NCBI RefSeq assembly: GCF_900168065.1
Contig: NZ_FUZZ01000001.1
Coordinates: forward strand, 1,426,001 to 1,490,000
Reading direction: 5' to 3'
Origin: Chitinophaga ginsengisegetis
GTDB lineage: Bacteria; Bacteroidota; Bacteroidia; Chitinophagales; Chitinophagaceae
Length of the DNA: 64,000 nucleotides
Positions 52,283 to 61,003 of this stretch are shown piece after piece. The notes under the pieces were generated by a model that saw nothing but the letters and a program-made list of their open reading frames with translations, had not been told where the DNA came from and did not search any database. How positions within the stretch are numbered: the stretch's first letter is position 1; each line of letters opens with the position of its first letter. The position numbers were made by a program, and so were the translations under genes.

Positions 52283-53518
52283 TTATACCGCCTCCAGCCG
52301 GGCCATTTTCTTTTGAATAGTTCGTTTATCCGCTTCCGTTTTAGCGAGTAATAAAGCTTTTTGAAGATGGGTAACGGCGCGGGTATTATCAATATCTGTA
52401 TACAATTCTCCCAGCAACACAAAGTAATAATGATTATCCGTGAGCTGCAGCTTTTCTGCTTCTGCGATGGCCACTTCCTTTCCATTGGCTTTTGCTAATG
52501 CATACGTTCTGTTCAATGCCGCCACCGGCGAATAGCAGATCTGCAGCAAACGGTTATACAGTTGCAGGATACTCTCCCATTTTTCCGGTGTATCCTGCTT
52601 CTGTGTATTCCAGTAAGCGATGGTAGCTTCAAGATGATACCGGGAAAGCTTTTCCCCGCCGGAAGCTTCATGCAGGAACCATGCGCCTTTGGCGATCAGC
52701 GTTTCATTCCAGCGCGATTCATCCTGATCCTGGTACAGGATAATTTCACCGTTCTCATTCCGGCGCGCCTCAAACCGCGATGCATGAAAACACATCAGGG
52801 CAAACAACGCATTTACCTCCGGTGTATTGGTGGAAGGATTTTCCAGCAACAGGTAAGTGAGCCGCATGGCTTCCAGGCAAAAGTCTTCCCGCAATACCAC
52901 ATCCTGGCTTTCAGAATAATATCCTTCGTTGAAAAGCAGGTACAGGGTGGTGAGTACGGTATCCAGGCGTTTTTTAATTTCTGTTTTCCCCGGAAATTCC
53001 ATCTGCACTTTTTCTTCCCGCAGTTTTTCTTTCGCCCGGAATAAACGTTTATTAATAATTTCCTTATTGGTTAAAAAAGCGTTGGCAATTTCTGTAATCC
53101 CAAACCCGCACAGGATGCGGAGTGCAAGCCCTATCTGCGCCTCTTTTGAAATGCCGGGGTGACAGATGGCGAAGATCATCTGCAACTGGCTGTCGGTGAT
53201 ATTTTTATCAGACAGGTCGATGTCCGGTTCTTCACTGCCGGAAGCAGTATATTTTACCTGGCTGGCAATTTTTGCCGCAAACAGGTGATTCCGCTGAAAA
53301 TAATTCTTTGCTTTATTTTTTGCCACCAGGTATAGCCATGCCGTTGGATTCTCCGGAATTCCTTTATAGGTCCAGGTTTCCATCGCCGACAAAAAAGTTT
53401 CACTGGCAATGTCTTCGGCAACTTCCAGGTGTTCGATGCCAAAAACCTTACAGAGCACCGCCGTTATTTTCCGGAACTCTGTACGGAACAGATGTGGTAT
53501 TAATTCAGCTTGTGCCAT
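52283..53518 (-). CDS. ECF42-type sigma factor with C-terminal TPR domain
   Basis: A 411-residue sigma factor of the SigJ/ECF42 type. Region 2: VAEDIASETFLSAMETWTYK. Region 4: AQIGLALRILCGFGITEIAN with HTH TNKEIINKRLFRAKEKL. The C-terminal 200 residues are a TPR-like helical domain (LYLLFNEGYY is the typical join, later NRTYALAKANGKEVAIAEAE). In ECF42 systems the C-terminal extension replaces an anti-sigma factor and the target is the neighbouring DGPF gene. That partner lies directly upstream here. I chose the ATG at 53518. Confidence 0.9.
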   Translation of the reverse strand: MAQAELIPHLFRTEFRKITAVLCKVFGIEHLEVAEDIASETFLSAMETWTYKGIPENPTAWLYLVAKNKAKNYFQRNHLFAAKIASQVKYTASGSEEPDIDLSDKNITDSQLQMIFAICHPGISKEAQIGLALRILCGFGITEIANAFLTNKEIINKRLFRAKEKLREEKVQMEFPGKTEIKKRLDTVLTTLYLLFNEGYYSESQDVVLREDFCLEAMRLTYLLLENPSTNTPEVNALFALMCFHASRFEARRNENGEIILYQDQDESRWNETLIAKGAWFLHEASGGEKLSRYHLEATIAYWNTQKQDTPEKWESILQLYNRLLQICYSPVAALNRTYALAKANGKEVAIAEAEKLQLTDNHYYFVLLGELYTDIDNTRAVTHLQKALLLAKTEADKRTIQKKMARLEAV

Positions 53519-53529
53519 ACATGAAAACA

Positions 53530-53548
53530 GCCCCTGTTGCACAGGGGC
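53530..53548 (-). terminator. Hairpin in the gap between the DGPF and sigma genes
   Basis: GCCCCTGT (53530-53537) and ACAGGGGC (53541-53548) form a perfect 8-base stem with a 3-base loop. On the minus strand it is followed by TGTTTTCAT and lies 11 bases before the sigma ATG. It may partly end the DGPF transcript or hide the sigma ribosome-binding site, making the partner protein more abundant than the sigma factor. Confidence 0.5.
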
Positions 53549-53559
53549 CTGTATAGTTT

Positions 53560-53901
53560 TTAGTGACGGTCCACCTTCCTTACTTCCACGGTATTACCAT
53601 CTCCCTGTAACACCGGGCTTCCTTTTGCAAACTCCACCGCTTCCTCTACCGATTCCGCTTTTACAATAATGTACCCGCCAATGGTTTCTTTTATTTCGCC
53701 GAAAGGCCCGTTGGTGACTACGTTATTATGATGTACCACCCTGCTGTCGGCAAAAGGCAACCCATTACCTTCCACGAATTTGTTTTGTGCGGCAATGCCC
53801 CCGATCCAGTCCATCGTTTGTTTCATCCAAACCTGGATTTGCTCCGGGGAGGCTACTTTGGTGCCATCCTCGTGTCTGAAAATCAGCATAAATTCTTCCA
53901 T
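53560..53901 (-). CDS. YCII-related DGPF-domain protein
   Basis: A 113-residue ferredoxin-like-fold protein of the DGPF/YCII family: FMLIFRHEDG start, TNGPFGEIKETIGGYIIV carrying the DGPF-type motif (here NGPF) and SVEEAVEFAKGSPVLQGDG. Such proteins are the standard neighbours and targets of ECF42 sigma factors; their biochemical role is not settled. The sigma gene follows after 41 bases. Confidence 0.9.
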   Translation of the reverse strand: MEEFMLIFRHEDGTKVASPEQIQVWMKQTMDWIGGIAAQNKFVEGNGLPFADSRVVHHNNVVTNGPFGEIKETIGGYIIVKAESVEEAVEFAKGSPVLQGDGNTVEVRKVDRH

Positions 53902-54099
53902 CTTTTTAAGTTTTAAGTGTGATAATATACCTTATAACAAATGGAATGGCAGCAATTGGACATACCACATCAAATATAACGGAATAAAGAAACAAACGGC
54001 GGAAGTACTGATCACGCCGCTTTAACAGGCACTATTTTGGCGGTAGCTTTTAGGTATTTATATGATTTTTTTTATATCTTGTTCTAAATAAATGAATTT

Positions 54100-54897
54100 A
54101 TGGAGAAATATTTTTCCGGGGAGGTGTTGCATGGGGATGATTTTACCCTGGATGAAATCAGGCAATGGTACGATGATGAAAAAGAGGGCTACGCGGGGCT
54201 TGTATCCGGGTATAAGGATTATCATTACGGCTATCACCGGGTTAACCAGCTTTTTGGATTCAAATATCTTCCGGAAAAAAAATTTAAAAGAGTACTGGGC
54301 ATCGGCTCTGCTTTTGGTCATGAATTTAAACCTATCAGTTCGCAAATAGAAAGTCTCTATATTTTAGAACCCTCCGATAACCTGGTATCCGATACCATCG
54401 GGCAGGTGAAAGTAACTTACAAAAAACCGAATGTAGATGGTAAAATAGATTTTCCTGATAACTATTTCGACCTGATCGTTTGCTTCGATACGCTTCATCA
54501 TATTCCCAACGTAAAAAATGTGCTCAGGGAAATGTACCGCTGCCTGGAGCCGGGTGGGCATTTACTGCTGAAGGAACCGGTGAATAGTATGGGCGACTGG
54601 CGCGAAACGAGGCAGGGACTTACCAAATGGGAAAGAGGCATTCCTTATGAATATTTCCGGAAAAATATTCCGGAGATAGGATTCAAAGTCGTAAAGAAAA
54701 ATCACTTTTTCACCATGACTTCCTTCCTTGTCAGGAAAACAGAGAAGTTGCTGGCAAAACCTATTTATGAATACCCGTTTTATCTTTTTATAGATAAATA
54801 CCTGTCTAAAATATTCTCCTGGAATATTAAATATCACCCGGTGAATAAGTGGCAGCGGATTTCTCCTACTGAAATATTTTATATTCTTTCCAAATAA
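54100..54897 (+). CDS. Class I SAM-dependent methyltransferase
   Basis: A 265-residue protein with a Rossmann-like methyltransferase core: motif I VLGIGSAFGHE, the acidic end of strand 2 (ILEPSDN), motif IV YFDLIVCFDTLHHIPN and post-IV CLEPGGHLLLKEP. The residues after 170 form a less conserved cap with aromatic-rich stretches. It belongs with UbiE/Methyltransf_11-like enzymes; the substrate is unknown. Its stop codon (54895-54897) directly abuts the stop of the convergent DNA methyltransferase gene. Confidence 0.85.
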   Translation: MEKYFSGEVLHGDDFTLDEIRQWYDDEKEGYAGLVSGYKDYHYGYHRVNQLFGFKYLPEKKFKRVLGIGSAFGHEFKPISSQIESLYILEPSDNLVSDTIGQVKVTYKKPNVDGKIDFPDNYFDLIVCFDTLHHIPNVKNVLREMYRCLEPGGHLLLKEPVNSMGDWRETRQGLTKWERGIPYEYFRKNIPEIGFKVVKKNHFFTMTSFLVRKTEKLLAKPIYEYPFYLFIDKYLSKIFSWNIKYHPVNKWQRISPTEIFYILSK

Positions 54898-56427
54898 CTA
54901 CTGATCCGGATTTTCCAACTTATATACACGGAAACCATCGTCGAAACTGGCGCCGGTTTCCTCTTTTATTGCTTTACCGGCTCTCCGGATCCGCTCCTTC
55001 CCTATCTCACAAATATTTTTGTAGCCGGCGTGAAAAGCGTCGCTGTCTTCAGCGGTAGGCTGAGGCTCCTGCACCAGGATAAACTTCCGCTGTACACCGG
55101 TGTGTGCCGCCAGTGAATATACCGCATGCGCTGTGGTGGCAGATCCCGAAAAGAAATCCAGTACAATATCATCTGCGGAGGTAGCCAGGGCAATCAGTTC
55201 ACTGATCAGTGATACTGGTTTTGAATATTCAAATATTTTCTCCCCGAACAATTTGCCCATGTCTTTCTTGGCATTATCGTTCGAGAACCGGTTATCGATA
55301 AAATCAAGGCTGGTGAAGGCTTTGGTCCTTTCTTTCATTTCCACCGCATATCCGCTGCCTGCTTTGGAAATAGTAGCTTTCTCGTATGTTTTGGTATAAA
55401 TGCGATAGCCGTGCCTCGATTGCTTTAACACTACAAACCCATTCTTTAATCCAAATTCATATAGCGCTTTGCTCCATCTCCAGCAAAAATCGCTTTGGGG
55501 ATTACGCTGCTGCCGCTTCAACATCTCTTCCCGGGTGGCGTTTCCGGGTCTTAACACCTGTCCTTCTATCTCAATTTCATAATCCAGGGAGGCCGAATAC
55601 TGGATGGAGCTGTAGTCCAGCGTTTGATTTAATTTATACTTACCTCTTTCCGGTTCATATTCATCGGAGTGGACGTATCCCTGCGCTTCAAATGTACAGG
55701 CGTTAAAGCGGGCGTAGGGCGACTTACGGTAGCACAACACGTAATCATTATTTTTGGCGATCATGTTAGTTGACTTACCGGCTTTTTTTGTGATGCGTGG
55801 CAGGCAACTCACAAAATTTATCTCTCCGAAAATTTCATCACAGATCCTGCGGAGATTTGGCAGCTCCCTGTCGTCGATAGAAATAAAAATGATCCCGTCT
55901 TCGCGCAGCAAAGCAGCGGCCAGCTTCAGCCGCGGATACATCATAGAAAGCCAGTTGGCGTGGGCCTCCGGTTGTTCATCCGGCGCGCCGTTCAGCGTGT
56001 TTCCATTGTTTTGTGTAAAATTATCGCGGTATACAAAGTTTCGCCCGGTGTTGTAGGGCGGATCAATGTAAATCATTTTTATTTTATGAAGATGGCTTTG
56101 CTGCAGCAATTTCAATACTTCGAGATTATCTCCTTCGATATAGCTATTCGCTGTTTCCTCAAAGTGCAGGGAATCCGTTTCTACCGGGCGCAGCACCTGT
56201 GTGGCCGGCAGATTAGCGGCGGCAATGGAAGCACGCTTCCCGGGCCATTCCAGGCGGTATCTTTCTCTGGGCCCTTCCACTACGGCATGGCCGATTTCCT
56301 GCTTCAGCAAATCAAAATCGATGACTTTACCGTTAGCACTTTCTACAACACAATCCGGGAAGAGGGCGGCAAGTTTTTCGAGATTTTCATTCACCAAACC
56401 TGGTGAAGTGAGTGCTGGTTTTTCCAT
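54898..56427 (-). CDS. Type III Mod-like DNA adenine methyltransferase, apparently orphan
   Basis: A 509-residue beta-class N6-adenine DNA methyltransferase. The catalytic motif DPPYNTG is at 122-128, preceded by the YIEGDNLEVLKLL segment (SAM pocket region), and the SAM-binding motif DIVLDFFSGSATTAHAV lies near 430; the order IV-then-I is the Mod/beta-class arrangement. The central region (about 215-400) is the target-recognition part. Type III systems need a Res helicase-nuclease subunit next to Mod; none is present on either side, so this is either a solitary methyltransferase or the rest of a lost system. No simple-sequence repeats suggesting phase variation were seen in the gene. Confidence 0.87.
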   Translation of the reverse strand: MEKPALTSPGLVNENLEKLAALFPDCVVESANGKVIDFDLLKQEIGHAVVEGPRERYRLEWPGKRASIAAANLPATQVLRPVETDSLHFEETANSYIEGDNLEVLKLLQQSHLHKIKMIYIDPPYNTGRNFVYRDNFTQNNGNTLNGAPDEQPEAHANWLSMMYPRLKLAAALLREDGIIFISIDDRELPNLRRICDEIFGEINFVSCLPRITKKAGKSTNMIAKNNDYVLCYRKSPYARFNACTFEAQGYVHSDEYEPERGKYKLNQTLDYSSIQYSASLDYEIEIEGQVLRPGNATREEMLKRQQRNPQSDFCWRWSKALYEFGLKNGFVVLKQSRHGYRIYTKTYEKATISKAGSGYAVEMKERTKAFTSLDFIDNRFSNDNAKKDMGKLFGEKIFEYSKPVSLISELIALATSADDIVLDFFSGSATTAHAVYSLAAHTGVQRKFILVQEPQPTAEDSDAFHAGYKNICEIGKERIRRAGKAIKEETGASFDDGFRVYKLENPDQ

Positions 56428-56489
56428 GCTGATCGGCTTCTGTTTACGGGTGGCGGCACATGCCGGCCCAACTGCTAAAGTAGGAAATA

Positions 56490-56993
56490 TTACAGCATCT
56501 GCCAGTCGGCTTTCTGTAACACCATATTATGCGTATGCCATATTTTTCCGCCTACCACTGTAGTACTGGCCATATCCGGGTTAATCCTGAATCCCAGCTG
56601 TGTATAGCATGCAATGGCATTGTGGTTCCAGTCGAACACATTCAGGTCAACGGCCGTATGTTCCGTAGTGCTGAATAATTTATTAACCATCTCCTTCACC
56701 ACCAGTTTCCCCAATCCTTTATTACGCATGCTTTTTTCGCCTATCAGGATGCGCGACAAACGGGGCATTTCTTTTTCGAAATTCAATTCGCAATGACCAA
56801 TCACCTGGTTTGTTTCCAGTAACCGGATTTTAAGAGGTTTCTTCTTTGTTTGTTCCAGGTAGGCGGTTAATTGCCCGTGGGTTAACGGGTAAGTAAACAA
56901 CGGGCCTGCAAACTGCACCAATGCTTCTTCATTGTCAACCCACGATATAAAACGGTCGAAATCCGCGGCAGTAAATGTTTCCAGCTGTATCAT
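56490..56993 (-). CDS. GNAT-family N-acetyltransferase
   Basis: A 167-residue acetyltransferase: start IQLETFTAADFDRFISWV, beta strands CELNFEKEMPRLSRILIGEK, the acetyl-CoA loop NKGLGKLVVKEMV and the final AIACYTQLGFRIN. This is the RimJ/RimL-like GNAT layout. I chose the ATG at 56993, since the longer frame adds an unlikely stretch. The acceptor is unknown. The gene stands alone between the Mod and LacI genes. Confidence 0.88.
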   Translation of the reverse strand: MIQLETFTAADFDRFISWVDNEEALVQFAGPLFTYPLTHGQLTAYLEQTKKKPLKIRLLETNQVIGHCELNFEKEMPRLSRILIGEKSMRNKGLGKLVVKEMVNKLFSTTEHTAVDLNVFDWNHNAIACYTQLGFRINPDMASTTVVGGKIWHTHNMVLQKADWQML

Positions 56994-57114
56994 GCCCTTA
57001 AAAATAGACCATTGCAGGTAAATATACAAACGACTGGCTGTATTCCGCCACTATCCTTCTTCTGCACTAAAAATACTTCTTCTCTCAAAAAAAATCTTTC
57101 CAAAAGCTTGCAAA

Positions 57115-57128
57115 CTTAAACGTTTAAG
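57115..57128. promoter_or_regulatory. LacI-type operator upstream of its own regulator gene
   Basis: CTTAAACGTTTAAG is a perfect 14-base palindrome with the central CG typical of LacI/GalR-family operators, 14 bases before the LacI ATG. A near copy (12 of 14 bases) lies at 58208-58221 before the GH172 gene, which supports it being the site of this regulator. Confidence 0.7.
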
Positions 57129-57142
57129 CATATTTTTAAAAG

Positions 57143-58162
57143 ATGAAGAAAGTCTCGCTGAAAGATATCGCTACCGAAGCAGGTGTATCCACTGCGCTGG
57201 TATCTTATGTGCTGACCAACAAAGACAAGAAGGCCAGGATCGGGGAAGAGATGGCGAAGAAGATCCGTGAAATTGCGCGGAAGCTGAATTACCAGCCCAA
57301 TCATATTGCGCGCAGTCTTAAAAGTGGCCGGTCTTTTACCATTGGCCTGATCGTAGCGGATATCTCCAATCCTTTCTTTGCCAATATTGCCCGTACAATT
57401 GAAGACGAGGCCAAAAAGCATAATTATAACGTGATTTTTGGCAGCTCCGACGAAAACGTGGACAAGTCGCAGGACCTGATCAATGTGCTCGTAAACCGGC
57501 AGGTAGACGGCCTTATTATCACCCCTACCGAAGGATCGGAGCAACAGATCCGGCAATTGCAGGAGCAGAAGATTCCTTTTGTGCTGATCGACCGGTTCTT
57601 CCCGGAGATTGCTGCCAGTTACATTGCCGTTAATAACCGGGAGTCCGCAGCTGGCGCGGTATCGCATCTTATTAAGGCAGGCAGGAAGCGTATCGGTATG
57701 GTGGCGTATAAAACCACGCTGCATCATATCAGCGAAAGGATAGGCGGCTACCAGGATGCTTTACAACAACATGGTATAAAGGCAACAAACAGTTTACTGA
57801 AGAAGGCGAGATACTCACATTTAAAAGAAGATATCCGGCTGGCTATCGATGAGCTGCTGAAAGGAAAACACCCGGCAGATGCTATCTTTTTTGCCACTAA
57901 CAGCCTGGCCATAGAGGGACTGAAATATATTAATACACTGGGGATACGCATACCCGATGATCTCGCGGTGATTACATTTGATGAAGGAGAAGCGCTGGAT
58001 TTGTTTTATGCGCCGGTAACGTTTGTAAGACAGCCGATTCTTGAAATAGGAAAGGCCGCAGTGCGAGTGCTGCTGGAACAGATCCTGGATGGCACTACCA
58101 CCACTACTGCTATTTGTATTGACACTACGCTGGTGGTGAGAAAATCCTGTGGCAGCCGGTAA
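57143..58162 (+). CDS. LacI-family transcriptional regulator
   Basis: A 339-residue repressor: HTH and hinge helix at 1-60 (VSLKDIATEAGVSTALVSYV, then YQPNHIARSLKSG) and a periplasmic-binding-protein-like sugar domain (GLIVADISNPFFANIARTIE, later ADAIFFATNSLAIEGL). The ligand is likely a sugar or sugar acid of the pathway encoded downstream. Operator-like palindromes before this gene and before the GH172 gene suggest autoregulation and control of the catabolic operon. Confidence 0.93.
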   Translation: MKKVSLKDIATEAGVSTALVSYVLTNKDKKARIGEEMAKKIREIARKLNYQPNHIARSLKSGRSFTIGLIVADISNPFFANIARTIEDEAKKHNYNVIFGSSDENVDKSQDLINVLVNRQVDGLIITPTEGSEQQIRQLQEQKIPFVLIDRFFPEIAASYIAVNNRESAAGAVSHLIKAGRKRIGMVAYKTTLHHISERIGGYQDALQQHGIKATNSLLKKARYSHLKEDIRLAIDELLKGKHPADAIFFATNSLAIEGLKYINTLGIRIPDDLAVITFDEGEALDLFYAPVTFVRQPILEIGKAAVRVLLEQILDGTTTTTAICIDTTLVVRKSCGSR

Positions 58163-58207
58163 TATACGACCACGTATGAAAGTGATCTTTTAAAATTTAT
58201 CAGCTTG

Positions 58208-58221
58208 CTTAAACGATAAAG
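58208..58221. promoter_or_regulatory. LacI-type operator upstream of the catabolic operon
   Basis: CTTAAACGATAAAG differs from the perfect palindrome at 57115-57128 in only two positions. It lies 48 bases before the GH172 ATG, in the 107-base gap after the regulator gene, a usual position for repression. Confidence 0.6.
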
Positions 58222-58269
58222 CTATATTCAGCAGAAACCCGTAGAAACCTAATCTTTTAATATTCACGT

Positions 58270-59412
58270 ATGATGAAAAAATTATTGCTCCTGTCTTTTA
58301 TTGCGGTCTTCACGTGGACGGCCACCAGCGCCCAGCAACCTTTTAATGGCCTGGAGATGAACATGGGGAACCTCTATCGTTTGTCTGATGCAAAAACCCG
58401 TTCTATCAGCCCGGAAAACCTCACCGGCGAACCCGGCAAAGGCGGCATGGCCACACTCGACCAGGGCAACGCCCGCGGCGCTGCGAGAGAACTGGGCCAG
58501 GGCTGGAAAGTAAATCCATATATTCATATCGAACCCGGCCAAACCGTTACCCTGGCAGAAATTACCGGCCCCGGCGCCATCCAGCACATCTGGATGACAC
58601 CCACCGGCAACTGGCGCTACTCTATCATCCGTTTTTACTGGGACGATGAAACCACGCCTTCTGTAGAAGTACCCGTAGGCGATTTCTTTGGGATGGGCTG
58701 GGGCGAATATGCACCGCTCAACTCACTGGCAGTATGCGTAAATCCAGGCAGCGCCTTCAACTGCTACTGGGCCATGCCCTTCCGTAAGAAATGCCGCATC
58801 ACAATGGAAAATATCAACACAGAAAGAATGACCTTATACTACCAGGTAGATTACACCCTCACCAATGTACCTGAAGATGCCGGTTATTTCCATGCACAGT
58901 TCCGCCGCAATAATCCCGTGAAAGACGCCAGCTTTACCATGATCGACGGCGTGAAAGGAAAAGGCCAGTACGTAGGCACCTACATCGCCTGGGGCGTTAA
59001 CAACAACGGCTGGTGGGGCGAAGGAGAAATAAAATTCTTTATGGACGGCGATAAACAATATCCAACTATTTGCGGCACCGGTACAGAAGACTACTTCTGC
59101 GGTTCCTATAACTTCGATACCAAAGGCCGCTACCAGGAATTTTGCACACCGTACTCAGGACTATCACAGGTGATACGCCCCGACGGATTGTATAAATCCC
59201 AGCAACGGTTTGGACTGTACCGCTGGCACATTATGGACCCCATACGTTTTGAAAAAGAACTGAAGATCACCATCCAGGACCTCGGCTGGCGCAGCGGCGG
59301 ACGCTATCTTCCGCAACAATCGGATATCAGCAGCGTAGTATACTGGTACCAGCGTGAACCACATGCACCGTTCCCGAAACTGCCAGCCATGAATGAGCTG
59401 GAAGTAAACTAA
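58270..59412 (+). CDS. GH172 (DUF2961) family glycoside hydrolase
   Basis: A 380-residue exported enzyme with signal peptide (LLLLSFIAVFTWTATSAQ). The two acidic motifs of the family are present: GWWGEGEIKFF (E251/E253) and GTGTEDYF (E273). Known GH172 members act on furanosides: difructose dianhydride I synthase/hydrolase and exo-alpha-D-arabinofuranosidases of bacterial arabinan. Length is usual for the family. It heads the operon after the LacI gene, so its product sugar (fructose or arabinose) is likely to feed the oxidative enzymes downstream. Confidence 0.88.
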   Translation: MMKKLLLLSFIAVFTWTATSAQQPFNGLEMNMGNLYRLSDAKTRSISPENLTGEPGKGGMATLDQGNARGAARELGQGWKVNPYIHIEPGQTVTLAEITGPGAIQHIWMTPTGNWRYSIIRFYWDDETTPSVEVPVGDFFGMGWGEYAPLNSLAVCVNPGSAFNCYWAMPFRKKCRITMENINTERMTLYYQVDYTLTNVPEDAGYFHAQFRRNNPVKDASFTMIDGVKGKGQYVGTYIAWGVNNNGWWGEGEIKFFMDGDKQYPTICGTGTEDYFCGSYNFDTKGRYQEFCTPYSGLSQVIRPDGLYKSQQRFGLYRWHIMDPIRFEKELKITIQDLGWRSGGRYLPQQSDISSVVYWYQREPHAPFPKLPAMNELEVN

Positions 59413-59431
59413 TCATAAAAATACCAGGAAG

Positions 59432-60994
59432 ATGAACAGAACTTCGTTGACAGGATTGCAGATGATCGGCAATAACTTTTCCGGTGAAGGCGACCATACC
59501 TTCCGCGCATTCGCTCCCCTGCAGCAGCAATGGCTGCCACAGGAATTCAGGGAAGCCACCACCGGCGAAATTGATTCGGCTTTAAATTTAGCCGCACAGG
59601 CTTTTACGGTTTATAAAAAAACAACCCCGCAGCAAAGGGCCGCTTTCCTGCAGGCAATTGCGGAGGAAATAATTTCCCTGGGAGATGAATTAATCAATGT
59701 AGCTTCCGCGGAGAGCGGACTACCGCTACCGAGACTACAGGGAGAAAGAGACCGTACTACGGGACAGCTGCGGCTGTTTGCCGCTACCATCACGGAAGGC
59801 TCCTGGGTAAACGCGCGGATCACCACCCCCACTCCGGATTTGCGGCAAATGCAGATTCCCATAGGCGTTACCGGTATCTTCGGCGCCAGCAACTTCCCGC
59901 TGGCATTTTCCGTAGCCGGCGGCGATACCACCGCAGCACTGGCTGCCGGCTGTACCGTGGTGTTCAAAGCGCATCCAGCACATCCGCATACCTCCCATTT
60001 AACGGCTACGGCTATACGCAAAGCAGTACTGCGCACCAATATGCCCGATGGCGTATTCTCCCTGGTACATGGCACCTCCCATGAAACAGGACAATACCTG
60101 GCGGCGCATCCGCTGGTATCTGCCATTGCTTTCACCGGCTCCTTTAAAGGAGGCAAGGCACTATATGACACGGCTACACGAAGAGCGGTGCCTATTCCTG
60201 TATTTGCGGAAATGGGCAGCGTAAACCCCGTATTTTTTCTTCCGGGAATACTTCGGGAGAAAGGAACCGCGCTGGCCACGCAATTCCTGCAATCTGTTAC
60301 CCTGGGCACCGGGCAGTTTTGTACCAATCCCGGTTTGTTTATCACCGCAGCAGGCAATGACACAGATGCATTTATCAACGCGCTCCGGCAGGGCGTAGGC
60401 ACATTGCCAAACGGCTACATGCTCACACCCGGTATATTAGCCGCGTATAATAACGGTATTGCCACCCTGCGTGAGCAGGGCGTAGAAGTACTGGGTGAAG
60501 CCCCCCCTGCTGATCAACAGGCCACTCCCAGCCTGTTGCAGGTTACAGCCGCGCAGGTGCTGGAAAACCCGGCCCTCTGTCATGAAGTGTTTGGCCCCTC
60601 TTCCCTGCACATCCACGCCGGCAGCATAGAAGAAATATACACAGTGGCCCGGCGGCTGGAAGGACAACTCACCGCCACCATTCATGGTACTGAAGAAGAA
60701 TTGCAGCAACACGCAGCTTTAATAGATATCTTACGGGAGAAAGCAGGCAGGATCATCATCAATGGTTTTCCTACAGGCGTAGCCGTTAGTCATGCGATGG
60801 TACATGGCGGCCCCTGGCCGGCTACCACTCCTGCCGCCGGCACGTCCGTAGGCACCGCAGCGATCTATCGCTTCTGCCGCCCCGTATGTTACCAGGACTT
60901 CCCCGCTTACCTGCTGCCACCGGAACTACAGGATGAAAATCCTATGAAGATATGGCGACAGGTGAATGGCGACATTTCAAAAAACTCCCTCTAA
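59432..60994 (+). CDS. Aldehyde dehydrogenase, 2,5-dioxovalerate (alpha-ketoglutarate semialdehyde) type
   Basis: A 520-residue NAD(P)-dependent dehydrogenase of the KGSADH branch: GVTGIFGASNFPLAFSVAGG (cofactor strand), FKAHPAHPHTS, FTGSFKGG, catalytic Glu in PVFAEMGSVNPVF and catalytic Cys in GTGQFCTNPG. The GQFCTNPG form and the C-terminal FPTGVAVSHAMVHGGPWPAT are typical of enzymes making 2-oxoglutarate in oxidative pentose or sugar-acid pathways. It lies 19 bases after the GH172 gene and 9 before the SDR. Confidence 0.92.
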   Translation: MNRTSLTGLQMIGNNFSGEGDHTFRAFAPLQQQWLPQEFREATTGEIDSALNLAAQAFTVYKKTTPQQRAAFLQAIAEEIISLGDELINVASAESGLPLPRLQGERDRTTGQLRLFAATITEGSWVNARITTPTPDLRQMQIPIGVTGIFGASNFPLAFSVAGGDTTAALAAGCTVVFKAHPAHPHTSHLTATAIRKAVLRTNMPDGVFSLVHGTSHETGQYLAAHPLVSAIAFTGSFKGGKALYDTATRRAVPIPVFAEMGSVNPVFFLPGILREKGTALATQFLQSVTLGTGQFCTNPGLFITAAGNDTDAFINALRQGVGTLPNGYMLTPGILAAYNNGIATLREQGVEVLGEAPPADQQATPSLLQVTAAQVLENPALCHEVFGPSSLHIHAGSIEEIYTVARRLEGQLTATIHGTEEELQQHAALIDILREKAGRIIINGFPTGVAVSHAMVHGGPWPATTPAAGTSVGTAAIYRFCRPVCYQDFPAYLLPPELQDENPMKIWRQVNGDISKNSL

Positions 60995-61003
60995 ATATTA
61001 CGT

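Noticed and set aside
59611..60402. Open frame of 263 codons on the minus strand
   Set aside because: It lies opposite the aldehyde dehydrogenase gene, which has all catalytic residues; no motifs are seen in the antisense frame.
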